Source of the DNA: Pelagomonas calceolata
Lineage: Eukaryota; Sar; Pelagophyceae; Pelagomonadales; Pelagomonadaceae
NCBI GenBank assembly: GCA_918797485.1
Contig: CAKKNE010000006.1
Span: 2,666,001-2,730,000 of the forward strand
Direction: 5' to 3'
DNA length: 64,000 nt
Below the pieces are notes generated by a model that ran no database searches, had not been told where the DNA came from, and saw only the letters and a program-made list of their open reading frames with translations. The position numbers were made by a program, and so were the translations under genes. Positions 1-10,738 of this stretch are shown here, one piece after another (positions within the stretch are counted from its first letter, which is position 1; each line of letters opens with the position of its first letter).

Positions 1-72
1 GCCGCGTCGACGCCGTCGCGGCAACGTGGGCTCACGAAGACGACATAAAATACATAGGACGCCGCCCCGAAC
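1..72 (-). other. Partial intron of the ACC gene at the window edge
   Basis: On the minus strand the carboxyltransferase frame is conserved up to DDDYEG and then diverges after a GT at 72-71. The remaining bases hold GACGGCGTCGACGCGG, the core motif of the other introns here. The acceptor lies outside the window. Confidence 0.6.
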
Positions 73-3000
73 CCTCGTAGTCGTCATCAACCCCGAGATG
101 AGTAACACCATTGGGAACCATGATCTGCTGCCCGCCGAGTTGATCTTGCGACGTGTACACGGCCTTGCCCAACAGCTTGTTCAGGGCCTGGAAGCCTGTT
201 AAGATCATAGGCCCGGTCTTCATCTGGATGACCCGCTGGCCTAAACGATTCAGGTACGCGCCGATGCCCACAGAGCGTCCAGACACGTAGGACAACGTGA
301 AGGTCTCCTCATAAGCTCGCGACGTCTCGCCGGCGATCGTGCCCGACCCGCGAAGGTTCTCGACCCCGATGCCGTCCGGCACCTGATCATCAGAACCAAT
401 GATGGCCTCGATCTCGTGGTGGCCGTTGCGATTCTTCGGCTTCACGTCAACACTTCCGGAAGGGAGCTTCTCGAGGTCCTCAGGAGTGACATACAAGTAC
501 TCCAAACCCTTGGAGGGGTCGTTGCTGACCCACTTGACGCCGACGAGCGGTTTCAACGCTTCCACGAGCCCGATGCGGGCGCCGGAGTTCGACGACAGGT
601 ACACTCTGGGGACACCGCGAGCAGCGGCAAACCGCGTGACCTTGGCGAAGAAGTCGTCCTCCGCAACACCGAAGGAGCCGGACTGGTACGTCACATCATT
701 CGCGACGATGACGACCTCGCGGCCCTCCGGGTACTCCGGGGTTCTAAAAGTGCACGAGAAGCCGACCATGCCCACGTCGTTGGTACCTACCGGTCTGCTA
801 CCTTTGGTGGAGACGCCGTACTCCGCGTCGTCGTCGAACAAAAGTTCTTCGGCTACTACTACGGAGTCAGACGAGGGAATGTCAATCGGTTCACCTCCGA
901 ACGCCACGACTTGATCATTTCTATCCCTCCAGGCTTGTAATTGAGCAGTAGCCAACAAACCGACGAAATCATAGGCATACGTCGTGCCAATACGTCTGGC
1001 GGTAGCTCGCTTCTTGGAGACGGCGTCGGCAGCCGGGTAGGGCTCGACGACGCAGTTGTTGCCTTCGACGTCGCAGTACGACAGCGTGACACCCGTGACC
1101 GGGTCGACGCGCTCGATATACGTCCTCAGACTAAGCCAGGGCCCCTCCGCACTGGTAGCGACGCCGCGCACGGGGATGACGCCCCCAGCCGTCTTGAACG
1201 CGAACTTGACCTCTATTTCATCCACCCTAGCCGCTAGTAAGCGCGTCGCTCGCGCGGCTAAATACCCCCCAAGGGTCTTCTGGAACTCCTGATCTAGTTC
1301 TTTGGCACTTTCAAATTCAACCGGCGGGATGACGTTCACGTAGACGCGGCCGGACGCCGTCGGTTTGACGCGAGCGTCGAGGAGAGCCATATCTAGCGCG
1401 TCCAAGGCCTTGTCGAGTAAGCGAGCGCAGCCCCCTTCGAAGAAATCCCTCGAGTGCGTCAAGCGACGCACGAAGACCGACTGGGCCGCGAACTTCGGGT
1501 TCTTGGCTCTCCCAGCTCTATCGTCGCCCACGTACACTCTCAGGTCCCTATTCACGGTAGGCAGGGGCATGGTCAAAAAGTTCCGCTCCACGGCGCCCAA
1601 CTCCAGTAAGTGGTAAAACGTCGGCCGCATGCCACGTCTGAGCGGGTCCTCGCGGTACGGCCCCGGCTGCGCGCCAAATTCAATGCACGTCGGATTCACG
1701 AAGGTAAAGTAGCGCGGGTAGTACGGCGCGTCCGTGGCCACGAAATTTACCGAACGCAGGCGCGCGGCCTCGACGGCGTTCTGGACGCCGGCCAAGGCCT
1801 GTTCTAGCGTAGCTACGAGTGCCTTATCATCGGTCGTCGCTTCGTTCGACTTTAAGAGGAGATGGATCGTGTTCACGGGCGTCTCGTCGGAAGGATCAGC
1901 CACCCACGAACTATGCGTCTGCAGGCCACTGCGTAACTCATCCCCAAACCCTTCGACCGTGGCGCTCAACCCAGCCACGGCACTCGCAGCATCATCAAAT
2001 AACACCAGCTTGCCGAAGCGCAGCGGCGCCTTCGCCGCGTCGTCGTTGCGGAACTTGTACCACCACGACGCCTCGAGGTGCTCATCTTTTTTGGTGATCG
2101 AGATGTCGAGGATGTCATGCGCCGAGTACATCCTACGGACATATACTTCTGCCGCCTTTACACCAACAGTAGGGTCGTCAAACAGCTCCGTCAACAGATC
2201 GACGCCGCGCGTGTAACTTCCGAGCTGCGGGTTCGAGGCAAAAGTACTCAAGTCAGACGCCTTGGAGATGTCGTTCTTCAATGAGGCGAGTCTCGCATCG
2301 AAGGGGGGGACATTTTGTCTGAGTCTCGCCATTCCAGCGGCTAATGAAACAGTAGCGTAGCCCGGGCCGGCCGCCTCCAAAGCTGCTACTCGGTCCAAGT
2401 CCCTCTCGAGTCTCGCTCTTTCTTCGTCGGTAGCTCTGCCAGACAGCGCTTGGACGCGAGGCACGGCAGCAACCAGCGCCCTCGCCAAGGCGCTTCTCGC
2501 CTTGAGCTTGCCGTGAGCCAACAAGACGTCGGCCGCATCTTTTTTAGAAGAAGCCTTGATCAGTTCTCTGGTAGCCGCATCTTCATCGGCGCGCCCGACG
2601 AACTTCTCCTCCACCGCTAGGAACCGATCCAACAAATCAGCAACCGCATCCGCGGCGACCCCAGCCGCGCCGCCGGCCCACTGCGCCGCCAGATCTCTCA
2701 AAGATTGAACCGCGGGCTCGTTCTCGTATGCAGCTAACTCGGACTCGAGCCCGGCGACGTCGATGGAAGCCGCTACTTTGGCCAGCGCCGCGTCGAGCTC
2801 GGCCGGCATCTTCTGCCCAATCGCGCCCGCGACCTCTCTTACTTGCAGTCTGAACACGTCCGGGTCCGCAATGGCCTCGACGAGCCGACCGACGGCATCC
2901 ACAGCATCCTCGCCGAGCGCGTCGTAGCCGTCCATCGCCGTCGACAGTTGGTCGAAGATCGATCTGTACGTGAGTAGGGCGTCCTGCTTGACGGCAGAAG

Positions 3001-6000
3001 CTTCTTCCAAGCCCAACGAATCGCCCTGGAAGGGCGTGATGCTACGAGCCTTGCTCGGGTCGTCTAATTCTAAGCCAGCGAGCAAATCCCCGGCCTCGAT
3101 CACACTTCCGGCGGCCATCTTCGGGGACACCGTGCCGGCGTCGGCGGCCTTGAGCCTGCGTTGATTGATACCCGTGAGTGAGGTAATCATGCGGCCGCGT
3201 CGAAGGCGTCGAGGCGATCTCGGCACCGCGGCCATGTTTTCAGCTCAAACTCGGACACGATCGCCGAGAGATACACTCGACCGCGTAGAGCAAGCAACAG
3301 TTCACACAGACCACAAATTGAAGGGCGATTGAAGATTTCTACACAGCAAACAAACGGCATGATCATCTTCATCGCTTCAACTTCCGCGAACGTCTCGCCC
3401 TTCTCGACCGATTCACCGTCTTCTTTCAGCCATCTCACGATCTTGCCCGTGACGTCGCTCCTGATCTCGGAAGGATCAAAGGCCGCGGGCACGAAGACGG
3501 TCGCGCCGTCGACGATGATCCTCAGTCCTAATGGTTCTTCTTGCCCCGTCAACTGGTGGGAGATGCCACCGTAACTCGCAAGTAGAGTACCGTCGGGCTG
3601 CTCGCGCACCGAAGCCGCGAGGGCCGGCCCGCCGTTCGTCACGAGGTCGAAGGACGCGTCGCCCGTGCGCTTGACGGTCACCGTGTACTTGACGTCACTC
3701 ACGACGATATCCAAGTCGAACGTGTCTAACGCATCGAGACCCGCCGTCGAGAACTGGCCGCGCTCCAATGCACTCTCAAATTCCGACCGCGCGGCCTTGC
3801 AGGCCTCGTGGGCCCGGAACAAGGCGGCGGACGCGACGACGACGCTGTCGTCGACGTGCGTGTTGATGGACTTGGCGGCGAGGATGCCGTCGAGCCAAGA
3901 GGTGTCGATGTTGTTGCTCTTGAAGTCGTCCGTCTCCAGTAACTGCACGAGGTACTCGACCGGGTTGCGGATCTCGCCGCGCACCTTCAGCTCCTTCAGA
4001 GCTAACACTAACGCCTTTCTCGCCGCTTCCCGATCCTCACCGGTCGCGAAGAGGTGGCCGAACTGCGAATCCGCAAATTCGTGGACCCCACCGTTCGCGC
4101 CCACCGAGAAATAACCCCAGACCGCCGGCGTCGACTGGAAGGACACGCGCTCGACCTTGCCGGACGTGGGCTTGAAGCTTTCATCAGGGTTCTCGGCCGT
4201 GATGCGCGCCGCGAGGACGTGCTTCTGGATGGGCCTGCGTTGTGTTTATGTGGTTACGGGCGTGCGCGTGGGGCGGTGTGTTCGCCGCGATGGCGTGGAA
4301 GTCGCAGCGTCCAGTGAAGCTCATACGCCATCCACCTTTGCGTCGATGGCGTGCCACGGCTCTCGCGAGACGCGTGGACCCTCTCGGGCCCACGGAGTGA
4401 TGGTCTCATGAAGACGCCGTCGCCGCGTGAAGAAACGAGACGCCGCATACGGTACCGGTACTTCGTGTTCGGGTCGTCGAGATCCAAGGTCGTCGTCGTG
4501 TCACTCTCGTCGATGCCGTACAACCTCCGCACCTCCGGCATGTTCGGCAGCGGGATGCCCATGGCCACTTGTAATTGGGTAGCGGGCAGATTCACGCCCG
4601 TCACGCCCTCCGTGCAGGGGTGCTCGACCTGCAGCCGCGGGTTCAGCTCCAAGAAAAAATAGTCGTCGTTGGCCGCATTATATAAATACTCGACGGTCCC
4701 CGCGCCCACGTAGCCGATGTTCTGCACTAATTGTTTGGCCTTCAACTCCATGTCCGCGAAGACGTCCGGTCTAGCGATACCTCCGGAAGGTTTGGTCGGC
4801 GGCGCCTCCTCGAAGATCTTCTGGAAGCGGCGCTGCGTCGAGCAGTCGCGCCCGTTCAGCGCGACGGCGTTGCCGTGCTCGTCGCCGACGACCTGGACCT
4901 CCAAGTGGCGCGCGCCGGTCATGAGCTGCATGACGAAGATCGGGGAACCTGCGTGGACGTAGCGTGACGCCGTCGCCGCGAGACGCGCACGTGATCGTGG
5001 TCGCGGCGATGGCATCTTCACGAGACCATCACGTCGCCTCCACGCCATCGACGCGGCGCGGCGTCGATGCCATGCGCCATCGACGCGGCGCGACGATCGC
5101 GTGTGTGAAAGGACGCCGCACGGTACCCGGCTGCTCGTTCTCGACCTGGGGAAACGCCGCCGACAATTCTTCCGCGTTCTTGCACATGCGGATGCCCTTG
5201 CCGCCGCCGCCCTCGCTCGCCTTGAGCATGACGGGGTACTGGACGCGCTCGGCCGCGGCTAACGCTTCTTCGGCCGAATGCACACACCCGGCCTCGAACG
5301 TCTCGCGAGGGATCGTCCCGTCCTCCTGCAAGTTCGCCTGGAGCGGCCCGTCGTCGCCGGGGTTGCCGAACGACCCACTCCAGGGGATCGACGGCACCTT
5401 CGCCGTCTGGGCTAGGATGTTCGCCGCAATTTTGTCTCCCAATACAGACATGACCGGCGCCGGCGGGCCCATGAAGGCGATGCCCTTCTCCTTTAAAGCG
5501 CGGGGCAGCTTCGGGTTCTCGGAGGCGTGGCCCCAGCCCGGCCAGACGGCGTCCACACCTAATCGCGACGCCGTGTCCACAATGAGCTTGACGTTGGCAT
5601 AATTATTGGTGTTCGAGCCGCCCGGGACTTCTACATATTCATCGGCTAATCTCACAAATTCCGCGTTGGCGTTCAAGTCCTCCGGCGTGGCCATGACGAT
5701 GAATTCTAAAGCGCGCTCGTCGCCTAACTCCAAGTAAGCCCATCTTCTCATGGACATGATGGACTTGGTCGCGGCCATGCCGTTGTTGGCGATGAGGACC
5801 TGTGTGCGGGGGTGCGTGAGTGGGGCAATTTGTTTTCGCAGCGGTTTCGGTTTCACGCAGCGCTCGCGGCGCTCGTAGCGCGCTCGCCGTCGAAGTTTCG
5901 CGGACGCCGCGCGGCGCACCCTTCTGATCACGCGCGTGCCGCCCTTCGCGGCGACGTACTCCGCCAGGCGGTCCTGCTTCGTCTCGGCGGCTACCGGCGC

Positions 6001-6159
6001 GGGATCCGCGACGGCCGCCTTGAGCTTCGTGAGCCAGTTGCGCACGCCCTTCTGCTGTGGCGCTACTAGCGCATTCTTGTGCGGCGCCCGCGGCGCCAGC
6101 GGGCCCGTGAACGCATGCGCGGTTGCAAGCAAAGCCAAGGCTATGCTAAGCCGCGCCAT
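73..6159 (-). CDS. ACC1: Plastid multidomain acetyl-CoA carboxylase, partial
   Basis: Carboxylates acetyl-CoA to malonyl-CoA, the committed step of fatty-acid synthesis. Inferred exons: 5920-6159, 5127-5799, 4444-4948, 3356-4234, 73-3155; every junction keeps frame, giving about 1793 residues. The N-terminus is a signal peptide ending ATAHAF followed by a basic, Ser/Ala-rich stretch, the stramenopile bipartite plastid presequence. Biotin carboxylase starts near residue 80 ([24 protein letters not shown]-grasp loop [12 protein letters not shown] near 280). The biotin site VEAMKM lies near 760, then a long central domain, then carboxyltransferase motifs near 1620 ([21 protein letters not shown]). 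The coding sequence stops after [10 protein letters not shown], inside the carboxyltransferase domain; a donor at 72 leads off the left edge, so roughly the last 250-300 residues are missing. The ATG at 6159 is chosen because it begins the signal peptide. Confidence 0.93.
3156..3355 (-). other. ACC intron (200 nt), decayed introner-like
   Basis: GT at 3355, AG at 3156. Splicing joins VEAMKMIMP to [12 protein letters not shown], as in other ACCases. Minus-strand 3334-3346 (CTGTGTAGAAATC) matches the inverted repeat of the introner at 10040, and TCTCGGCGAT and GGCCGCG blocks are also shared, so this looks like an old, decayed copy of that element. The acceptor is CAACGCAG. Confidence 0.75.
4235..4443 (-). 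other. ACC intron (209 nt), probable GC-AG
   Basis: The best in-frame junction uses a GC donor at 4443 and AG at 4235, giving [18 protein letters not shown], which fits the biotin carboxylase family. The GT donors checked nearby shift the frame, or delete conserved residues by using an internal acceptor. The intron contains GCGTCGATGGCG in opposite sense and ends ACACAACGCAG. Confidence 0.65.
4949..5126 (-). other. ACC intron (178 nt)
   Basis: GT at 5126, AG at 4949; joins PQVENEQPG to [11 protein letters not shown]. It carries two copies of the GCGTCGATGGC core, arranged as an inverted pair (5045-5095). The first 8 nt of the intron and of the next exon agree at 5 of 8 positions, possibly a worn target duplication. 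Confidence 0.8.
5800..5919 (-). other. ACC intron 1 (120 nt)
   Basis: GT at 5919, AG at 5800; phase 0; joins GGTRVIRR to [10 protein letters not shown]. The acceptor is CACACAG, the same as in the introner elements. It separates the plastid presequence exon from the first enzymatic domain. Confidence 0.8.
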
Positions 6160-6661
6160 CTTCACTCGCTAGTGCTGTGCTGCACACCTACACGCCTCGC
6201 ACGGCTGCGAGGGTGCACCTAGTGCCCCAACGAACTCCTATCTCTGCTCCGCGACCGCTTTGCAGTTGAGCAGAGCGCGTCGTACGTCGCACTGCGACCT
6301 TATCCAATAGTGCCACCGTGCTCGCGCCCCCTCGTAAGACACGCCGATACGTCTATAGTTTCTTGCATTCGTCCCACTGGACGCATGCACAGGTCCAATG
6401 GGCATCCAGGCGCGCAATGGCCCGTTTTGCGACCTGCCAGGCGCGCGCTCGCCGCTGAAACGAACCGTGTCCGCTCACAGGAGTCCCTCCCGTGCCGCCT
6501 GACGCGTGCTCGACGCGGTGCCTCGTCTCGCGGCTGGCTCTCAGCATTGCAGCTCAGAGTCGGCGTCAAATACGCGCGCGCTGGGCACCGCAATCGCTAT
6601 CGAGCGCTGCCGCAGATCGCTACTTATATAAAAGATCGTGATTGGATAGAAAAACGCAACG
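6160..6661. promoter_or_regulatory. Divergent promoter region, ACC / BKACE
   Basis: 502 bp between two start codons. A TATA-like TATATAAAAG lies at 6625-6634, about 30 bp before the rightward ATG, implying a very short 5' leader. A perfect 7-bp stem (CCTCGCA/TGCGAGG) is at 6195-6212. The CTAG promoter motif seen elsewhere is at best vestigial near 6169. No gene is supported here. Confidence 0.5.
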
Positions 6662-7985
6662 ATGATCCTTCCTAGCAAGACCTTGCTGCTAGCTGCGGCA
6701 GCCAGCGCCCTCTACGTCCGGCCACGCCGCCGGATGAGACACGTTACAACGATGAAGTGGGGCGAGCACATCGACCAGGTGAAAGGAGATAATACGTTCT
6801 TAAGGAACAAGGACGGCCGACCGGCACAACTCCAACGAGACTACGGCAAATTAATAATAACACTAGCGACGACGGGCAACATCAACACGCGGGAAAACAA
6901 CAAGGACCTCCCGTGCTCACCAAAGGAGATGGCCGACCAGATGCACGAGTGCATCAAGCTCGGGGTGTCTATCTTACATATACATTCGAGGAATGAGTTG
7001 TTAAAGCCGACGATGCGCGTTGATAAATTCAGAGAAACATGCAGATTGGTGAAGGAACGGGATCCCGACGTGATCATACAAATAAGCACGGGCGGCCGGG
7101 CCCCGCCGACGGCCTTCGAAGGTGTGGATGTGGGGGATTGGAGGATGGACCCCCTCAACTTATTACCGGAGATGGGCTCGTACACGCCCGGCTCCGTCAA
7201 CCTCGGTCCCATCGTCTACCAGAACGACGCGAAGCTCACGAGGGACATGGCCCAAAAATACAAGGACCTGAAGATCAAGCCGCAGGTCGAAGTGTTTGAC
7301 ACGAACATGATCTCGAACGTTTGTTGACAGTGTCCGGACACGCGCTGATGGCGTCGAGGGTCGCGTCGATGGCGTATGAGCCGTCGCGAGGCTCGCACGA
7401 ACACCTACCGGCACGCCGTCGAGGAGGCGCTGGAGAGAGACGCCACGCGCGCGCGGCACCAAGCGCCGTACGCAGGCCTACAACCTCGTCAAGGCGGGCC
7501 TCCTCGAAAAGCCGCTCGAGTTCGGCTTCGTGATGGGCGCGCCGAACGCGCAGGAGTGCACCTTGAGGCAGCTCGGCCATTTGCTGTCCATGCTCGAGCC
7601 GGGCGACACGTGGACGTCGGTCGGCGTCGGCAAGTTCGAGATGCCCCTCGCGTATGCCGCGATAGCCCATGGGGGGCATGTGAGGGTCGGTCTCGAGGAC
7701 ACGAACAAATTGCCGAACGGCGAGATTGCGACGAACTATGAACTCGTGGAGCACGTCGTGGAAATGGCCAAGAGTATGGGCCGCGAGATCGCGACGCCGG
7801 CGGAAGCGCGGGAGATCCTGCAGATGGATCCTGGGCACATTGATCGGATCAACGCGCAGCTGGATCCGTCTGTCGATTTGTCGTCGCTGGTGTCGAACAC
7901 GGCGCCCTACGAGGGGCTGGAGGCGATTCCGGGGTCCTTGGAAATGAAGCCGACGCCCGGGCACCCGGACTACCCCTCGGCGTAA
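6662..7985 (+). CDS. BKACE-family beta-keto acid cleavage enzyme (DUF849)
   Basis: Exons 6662-7318 and 7476-7985, 388 residues. The family (type member Kce of lysine fermentation) condenses a beta-keto acid with acetyl-CoA using a bound metal. Seen here: the HIHSRNE metal-binding strand (family H-x-H), STGGRAPPT, GSVNLGP, EVFDTNM, GVGKFEMPLA, GGHVRVGLED with the family Glu, and the C-terminal ATPAEAREIL. Splicing gives MISNAYNLVKAGLLEKPL. The first ~25 residues are hydrophobic then Arg-rich, perhaps a signal or organelle presequence. The family is mostly bacterial, so transfer from bacteria is plausible. The substrate cannot be told from sequence alone. Confidence 0.85.
7319..7475 (+). other. 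BKACE intron (157 nt), GTTTG type
   Basis: GT at 7319, AG at 7475, phase 0. Starts GTTTGTTGACAGTGTCCGG, resembling the start of the TFIIH p62 intron, and holds GTCGCGTCGATGGCGT followed by ATGAGC and a CACGAACACCTACC block, both also present in that intron. Confidence 0.85.
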
Positions 7986-8133
7986 CTAGCTTTAGTACAT
8001 TTAACACACATGCTACTCTACCCGCCTCGTCGATGGCGTGCAGGTGGCGCAGAAGCCAGGCGCCGCGCACCAGCCGCGGGCTCGCCATCGATGCGACCGA
8101 CCGCGGGCTCGCCGCCGAGGTGATCGGAACACG

Positions 8134-8772
8134 CTACGATACGCGCTCGAAGACGCGTAGTACGTCCCCGGAGGAGCGCGCTATCCTCAAAGCGCCGTCG
8201 ACGTATGTGTTGTCGAAGACGCCCGCCTCACCGGTTATGCCGGGGAGCGGCAGCGCCGCGATCGTCTGGGGCGCTTCGCCGACGCGCGTGCCGTCGACCT
8301 CGACGCCGTCGAGCGCCGCGAGAATACGCATTCCTTCAAGTGTCGCGGTGTGCCTCAGGACGAGCGAGCTTCGGGTATTGGGCGCGAGCAGCGTCCAGGC
8401 CGACCGCCACCCATCGTCGTCGCGACGTATCGTTATCACGTTGTCGAGGCGCAGTTCGCTGTTTTCGCGTCGGATGTCCTGGTAGACGTCCACGCGGCCC
8501 AGCGTCGGGTCCCGCCGCATCGCTCGGAGCAGGCCGGCGCCCCGCGCCTGCGTCGTCGCCAGCAGCTCCCACCGGCCGCAGAGCAGGTCGGCGTCGCGCG
8601 GCCATTCCATCGCTTCGACGGCGTCGACGCGGCGCTCCAGTGCGTAGGTGTCAGCTATCGACGTGATCCACGTCGGCGCGGCGCGCGCGTGCGCCAGTAG
8701 CGTGCGGACCGGGTCTGTGGCATCGGTACATACAAGCAGCAAGATGCCAAACTGGCACGTTTGCCGTCCCAT
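8134..8772 (-). CDS. PAP/fibrillin-family plastid lipid-associated protein
   Basis: 212 residues, single exon. Plastid fibrillins bind lipids or quinones in plastoglobules and thylakoids. Seen: LCGRWELLATT near residue 63, matching the family L-x-G-x-W opening strand, and the C-terminal FDNTYVDGALRIARSSGDVLRVFERV, a good match to the closing strands. The N-terminus has a short hydrophobic run (FGILLLVC) that could be part of a targeting sequence. A copy of the CTAG promoter motif lies about 210 bp upstream. The 3' end faces the BKACE gene; the 150 bp between contains CGTCGATGGCGT. Confidence 0.75.
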   Translation of the reverse strand: MGRQTCQFGILLLVCTDATDPVRTLLAHARAAPTWITSIADTYALERRVDAVEAMEWPRDADLLCGRWELLATTQARGAGLLRAMRRDPTLGRVDVYQDIRRENSELRLDNVITIRRDDDGWRSAWTLLAPNTRSSLVLRHTATLEGMRILAALDGVEVDGTRVGEAPQTIAALPLPGITGEAGVFDNTYVDGALRIARSSGDVLRVFERVS

Positions 8773-8980
8773 CGTGGACGATTTCTACGCGTGGCACGGC
8801 CTGCTCTCAGGCTGGCGTCTGGGCTCTCAGCTGTCAAAATGCTCTGTAGGCCTTTGTCTTCACGCACACTTCATGAGCGCTAGCGCGGCTGCACGCATGA
8901 ATCCAAGTTATGCGTGCAATCACGATACAGGCTCAGGCGGCACAGATTGGCTGGGTTAGCTTGAGCTCATGAGGTCTTGC

Positions 8981-9005
8981 TTGCTAGTGTCTCACAGCCG
9001 CTAGC
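8981..9005 (+). promoter_or_regulatory. CTAG promoter motif, copy a
   Basis: TTGCTAGTGTCTCAC followed by AGCCGCTAGC. It lies upstream of the leftward fibrillin gene (209 bp from its ATG). Confidence 0.5.
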
Positions 9006-9047
9006 TAGAACGCGACGGTTTCGCTCATCGAATCGGAAGAACGGTTG

Positions 9048-10498
9048 TTACGAAGCCGCGTTGCGCTCAAACAACGACTCCTGGCGCGGCTGGCAGACGC
9101 GATGCGTCGCGACGGCTAGGAAGGCGCAGAACGCCTCGATGCCCGCGAATCCCTCGCAGAACGGCGCCGTCAGCAGACGGTAGCCGACCGCGATCACGCC
9201 GGCGAGCGGAACCCGCGACGAAATGAGGACGTTCGCGTCGCTCATCCCGACGAAGGCACCCATGGTCACGGCCTGCGTCACGTCGTAGACCCACTCGCCC
9301 TTGGTGTTGAGGATGGCTAGGACTAGCAACGTGATGAGCAGCGCCGACATCGCGCCGGCCGTCGCGCTCGGGTGGCCCGTGGCGATCTTCGTCATACGTG
9401 TTAAAACGGCGGCCGCCACGGAGGAGGCCAGGTATCGTAACACCAGACCGATGCGGACCATGCTGTGCCAATGGTCTAACCCCGCCGAGAAGCGTTTCCA
9501 GGGCAAGATGCCCGCGGGGATCATTATAACGACGACCACAATGTTCGTCGCGATAAACGCGACCGTACCGTACCGTCCGCCGTTCCCCTCGGCGATCTTC
9601 CAGTGGCGCGCCGCCAGCCAGAGCGCCGAGGCGAAGATCGCCACGAGCGCCAGCCAGCCGAAGTCCGGAACGACCTCGGGATGGCGGTGCGACGACATGC
9701 CTGTGATCGCTCCGACGGTGGTGGCTTCTACCATGTTCGGCTGATAGAGCGACGCGAGGGTGACGGTGATTGCCCACGCGAGCTGCGGCTCCACCTTCGG
9801 CCCGAAGTGGGCGATCGAGTAGGAGAAATACGCCGAGAGGATGACTCCCAAGCATTCTATAACATAAGGCAGCATCTCCGCCCAGGTCTTCTTAATATCA
9901 AAAACCGAGTTCGGCGCGTCGAGGACGGACCGCTCGTTTTGCAAAGCGCGCGGATTCCACTCCTCGAGCCCGCACGGGTCCTTCTTTTGCATCCACGCCG
10001 GCCGGCGCAGCCAGAACCGCTTCTTCGGCTCGTCGCCGCCTGTGTGGAAATCAATCAGTGTGTCGGGTGCACCCGATAATTCTTCACTAAGTCTTTCTCG
10101 GCGATGACGTGGCCGCGCTGGCTCCGCCGAGCGGTGAGGAACCGGCATCGCCACGCCATCGAGCAGGTGTCGCGTCGATAGCGTGGAGGTCGACGCGGCG
10201 ATTCACGAACCGCGCCGTAAATTTGATTTCTACACAGGTCGCCGCCGTGCTTCGCCTCGCCCTGGTCGGCAAAGGCGCGCCAGTCAATGCGCGTAAGATC
10301 ACGGTGAATATCGCCCATATCCCGCGCCGAGCCCTCTCTTGTATTTCGTGTCGAGCCCTCGCGCATCGAGCCGCGGCCGTCGCCGATGTGGCGCGTCGAC
10401 GCCTCGCGGGGCGTCTGGAACGCCACCGACGAGCGGCGGCGGTCGGGCGGCGGCGCCGTCTCGGTGCCGTCGCGCGCGAAGCCGAGCATAGCCAGCAT
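9048..10498 (-). CDS. Multipass membrane protein of unknown family
   Basis: Exons 10246-10498 and 9048-10039, 414 residues from the ATG at 10498; the open frame extends a little further upstream without another ATG, so the start is uncertain. The first ~80 residues are Arg/Ser/Glu-rich with repeated RxGSxR units. About eight hydrophobic segments follow (for example VIECLGVILSAYFSYSIA, WLALVAIFASALWLAA, ALLITLLVLAIL). The layout resembles aromatic-acid exporter or FUSC-like proteins, but I see no diagnostic motif. The single intron is introner copy A; removing it with one target copy restores KHGGDEPKKRFW. Confidence 0.6.
10040..10237. mobile_element. Introner element copy A (198 bp) forming an intron
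   Basis: Short non-autonomous DNA-transposon-like unit. Left end CTGTGTGGAAATCAAT, right end ATTTGATTTCTACACAG, near-perfect inverted repeats. It is flanked by a perfect 8-bp duplication GTCGCCGC (10032-10039 and 10238-10245). A central hairpin lies at 10152-10185. On the minus-strand gene the intron is 10040-10245: acceptor CACACAG from the repeat, donor GC from the duplicated target. An alternative GT donor inside the repeat (CTGT|GTAGAA) would add four codons in frame. Confidence 0.9.
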
Positions 10499-10738
10499 GG
10501 TGGATAGGAAGAGCACCAAGATTGCTCGGTTACGGTGCCACCTAGGACTTCAAACTTCTCGGCCACCTGCTGTGGCTATACGACTATTCCTCAGACGCGT
10601 GCGCCACTCCCCATCAATTATCTACGGCCGTGGAGCGCCTACAAAGTACCGAGCCGAGCCGATCCTTTTCTCAACGGGAACCGACAACCCCTTCGAGCGA
10701 GGCGTGCCTGACAACAACGTGTAACAACCACAAGAATA

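Noticed and set aside
399-940. Long plus-strand open frames opposite ACC (and similar frames opposite most genes)
   Set aside because: High GC gives long antisense frames; their translations lack recognisable motifs, while the opposite strand is a conserved enzyme.
10238-10245. GT immediately after CT of the inverted repeat (CT|GTGTGG) as the introner donor
   Set aside because: It leaves 10 extra bases and shifts the frame in all three copies. The GT four bases into the repeat remains possible and is discussed as an alternative.
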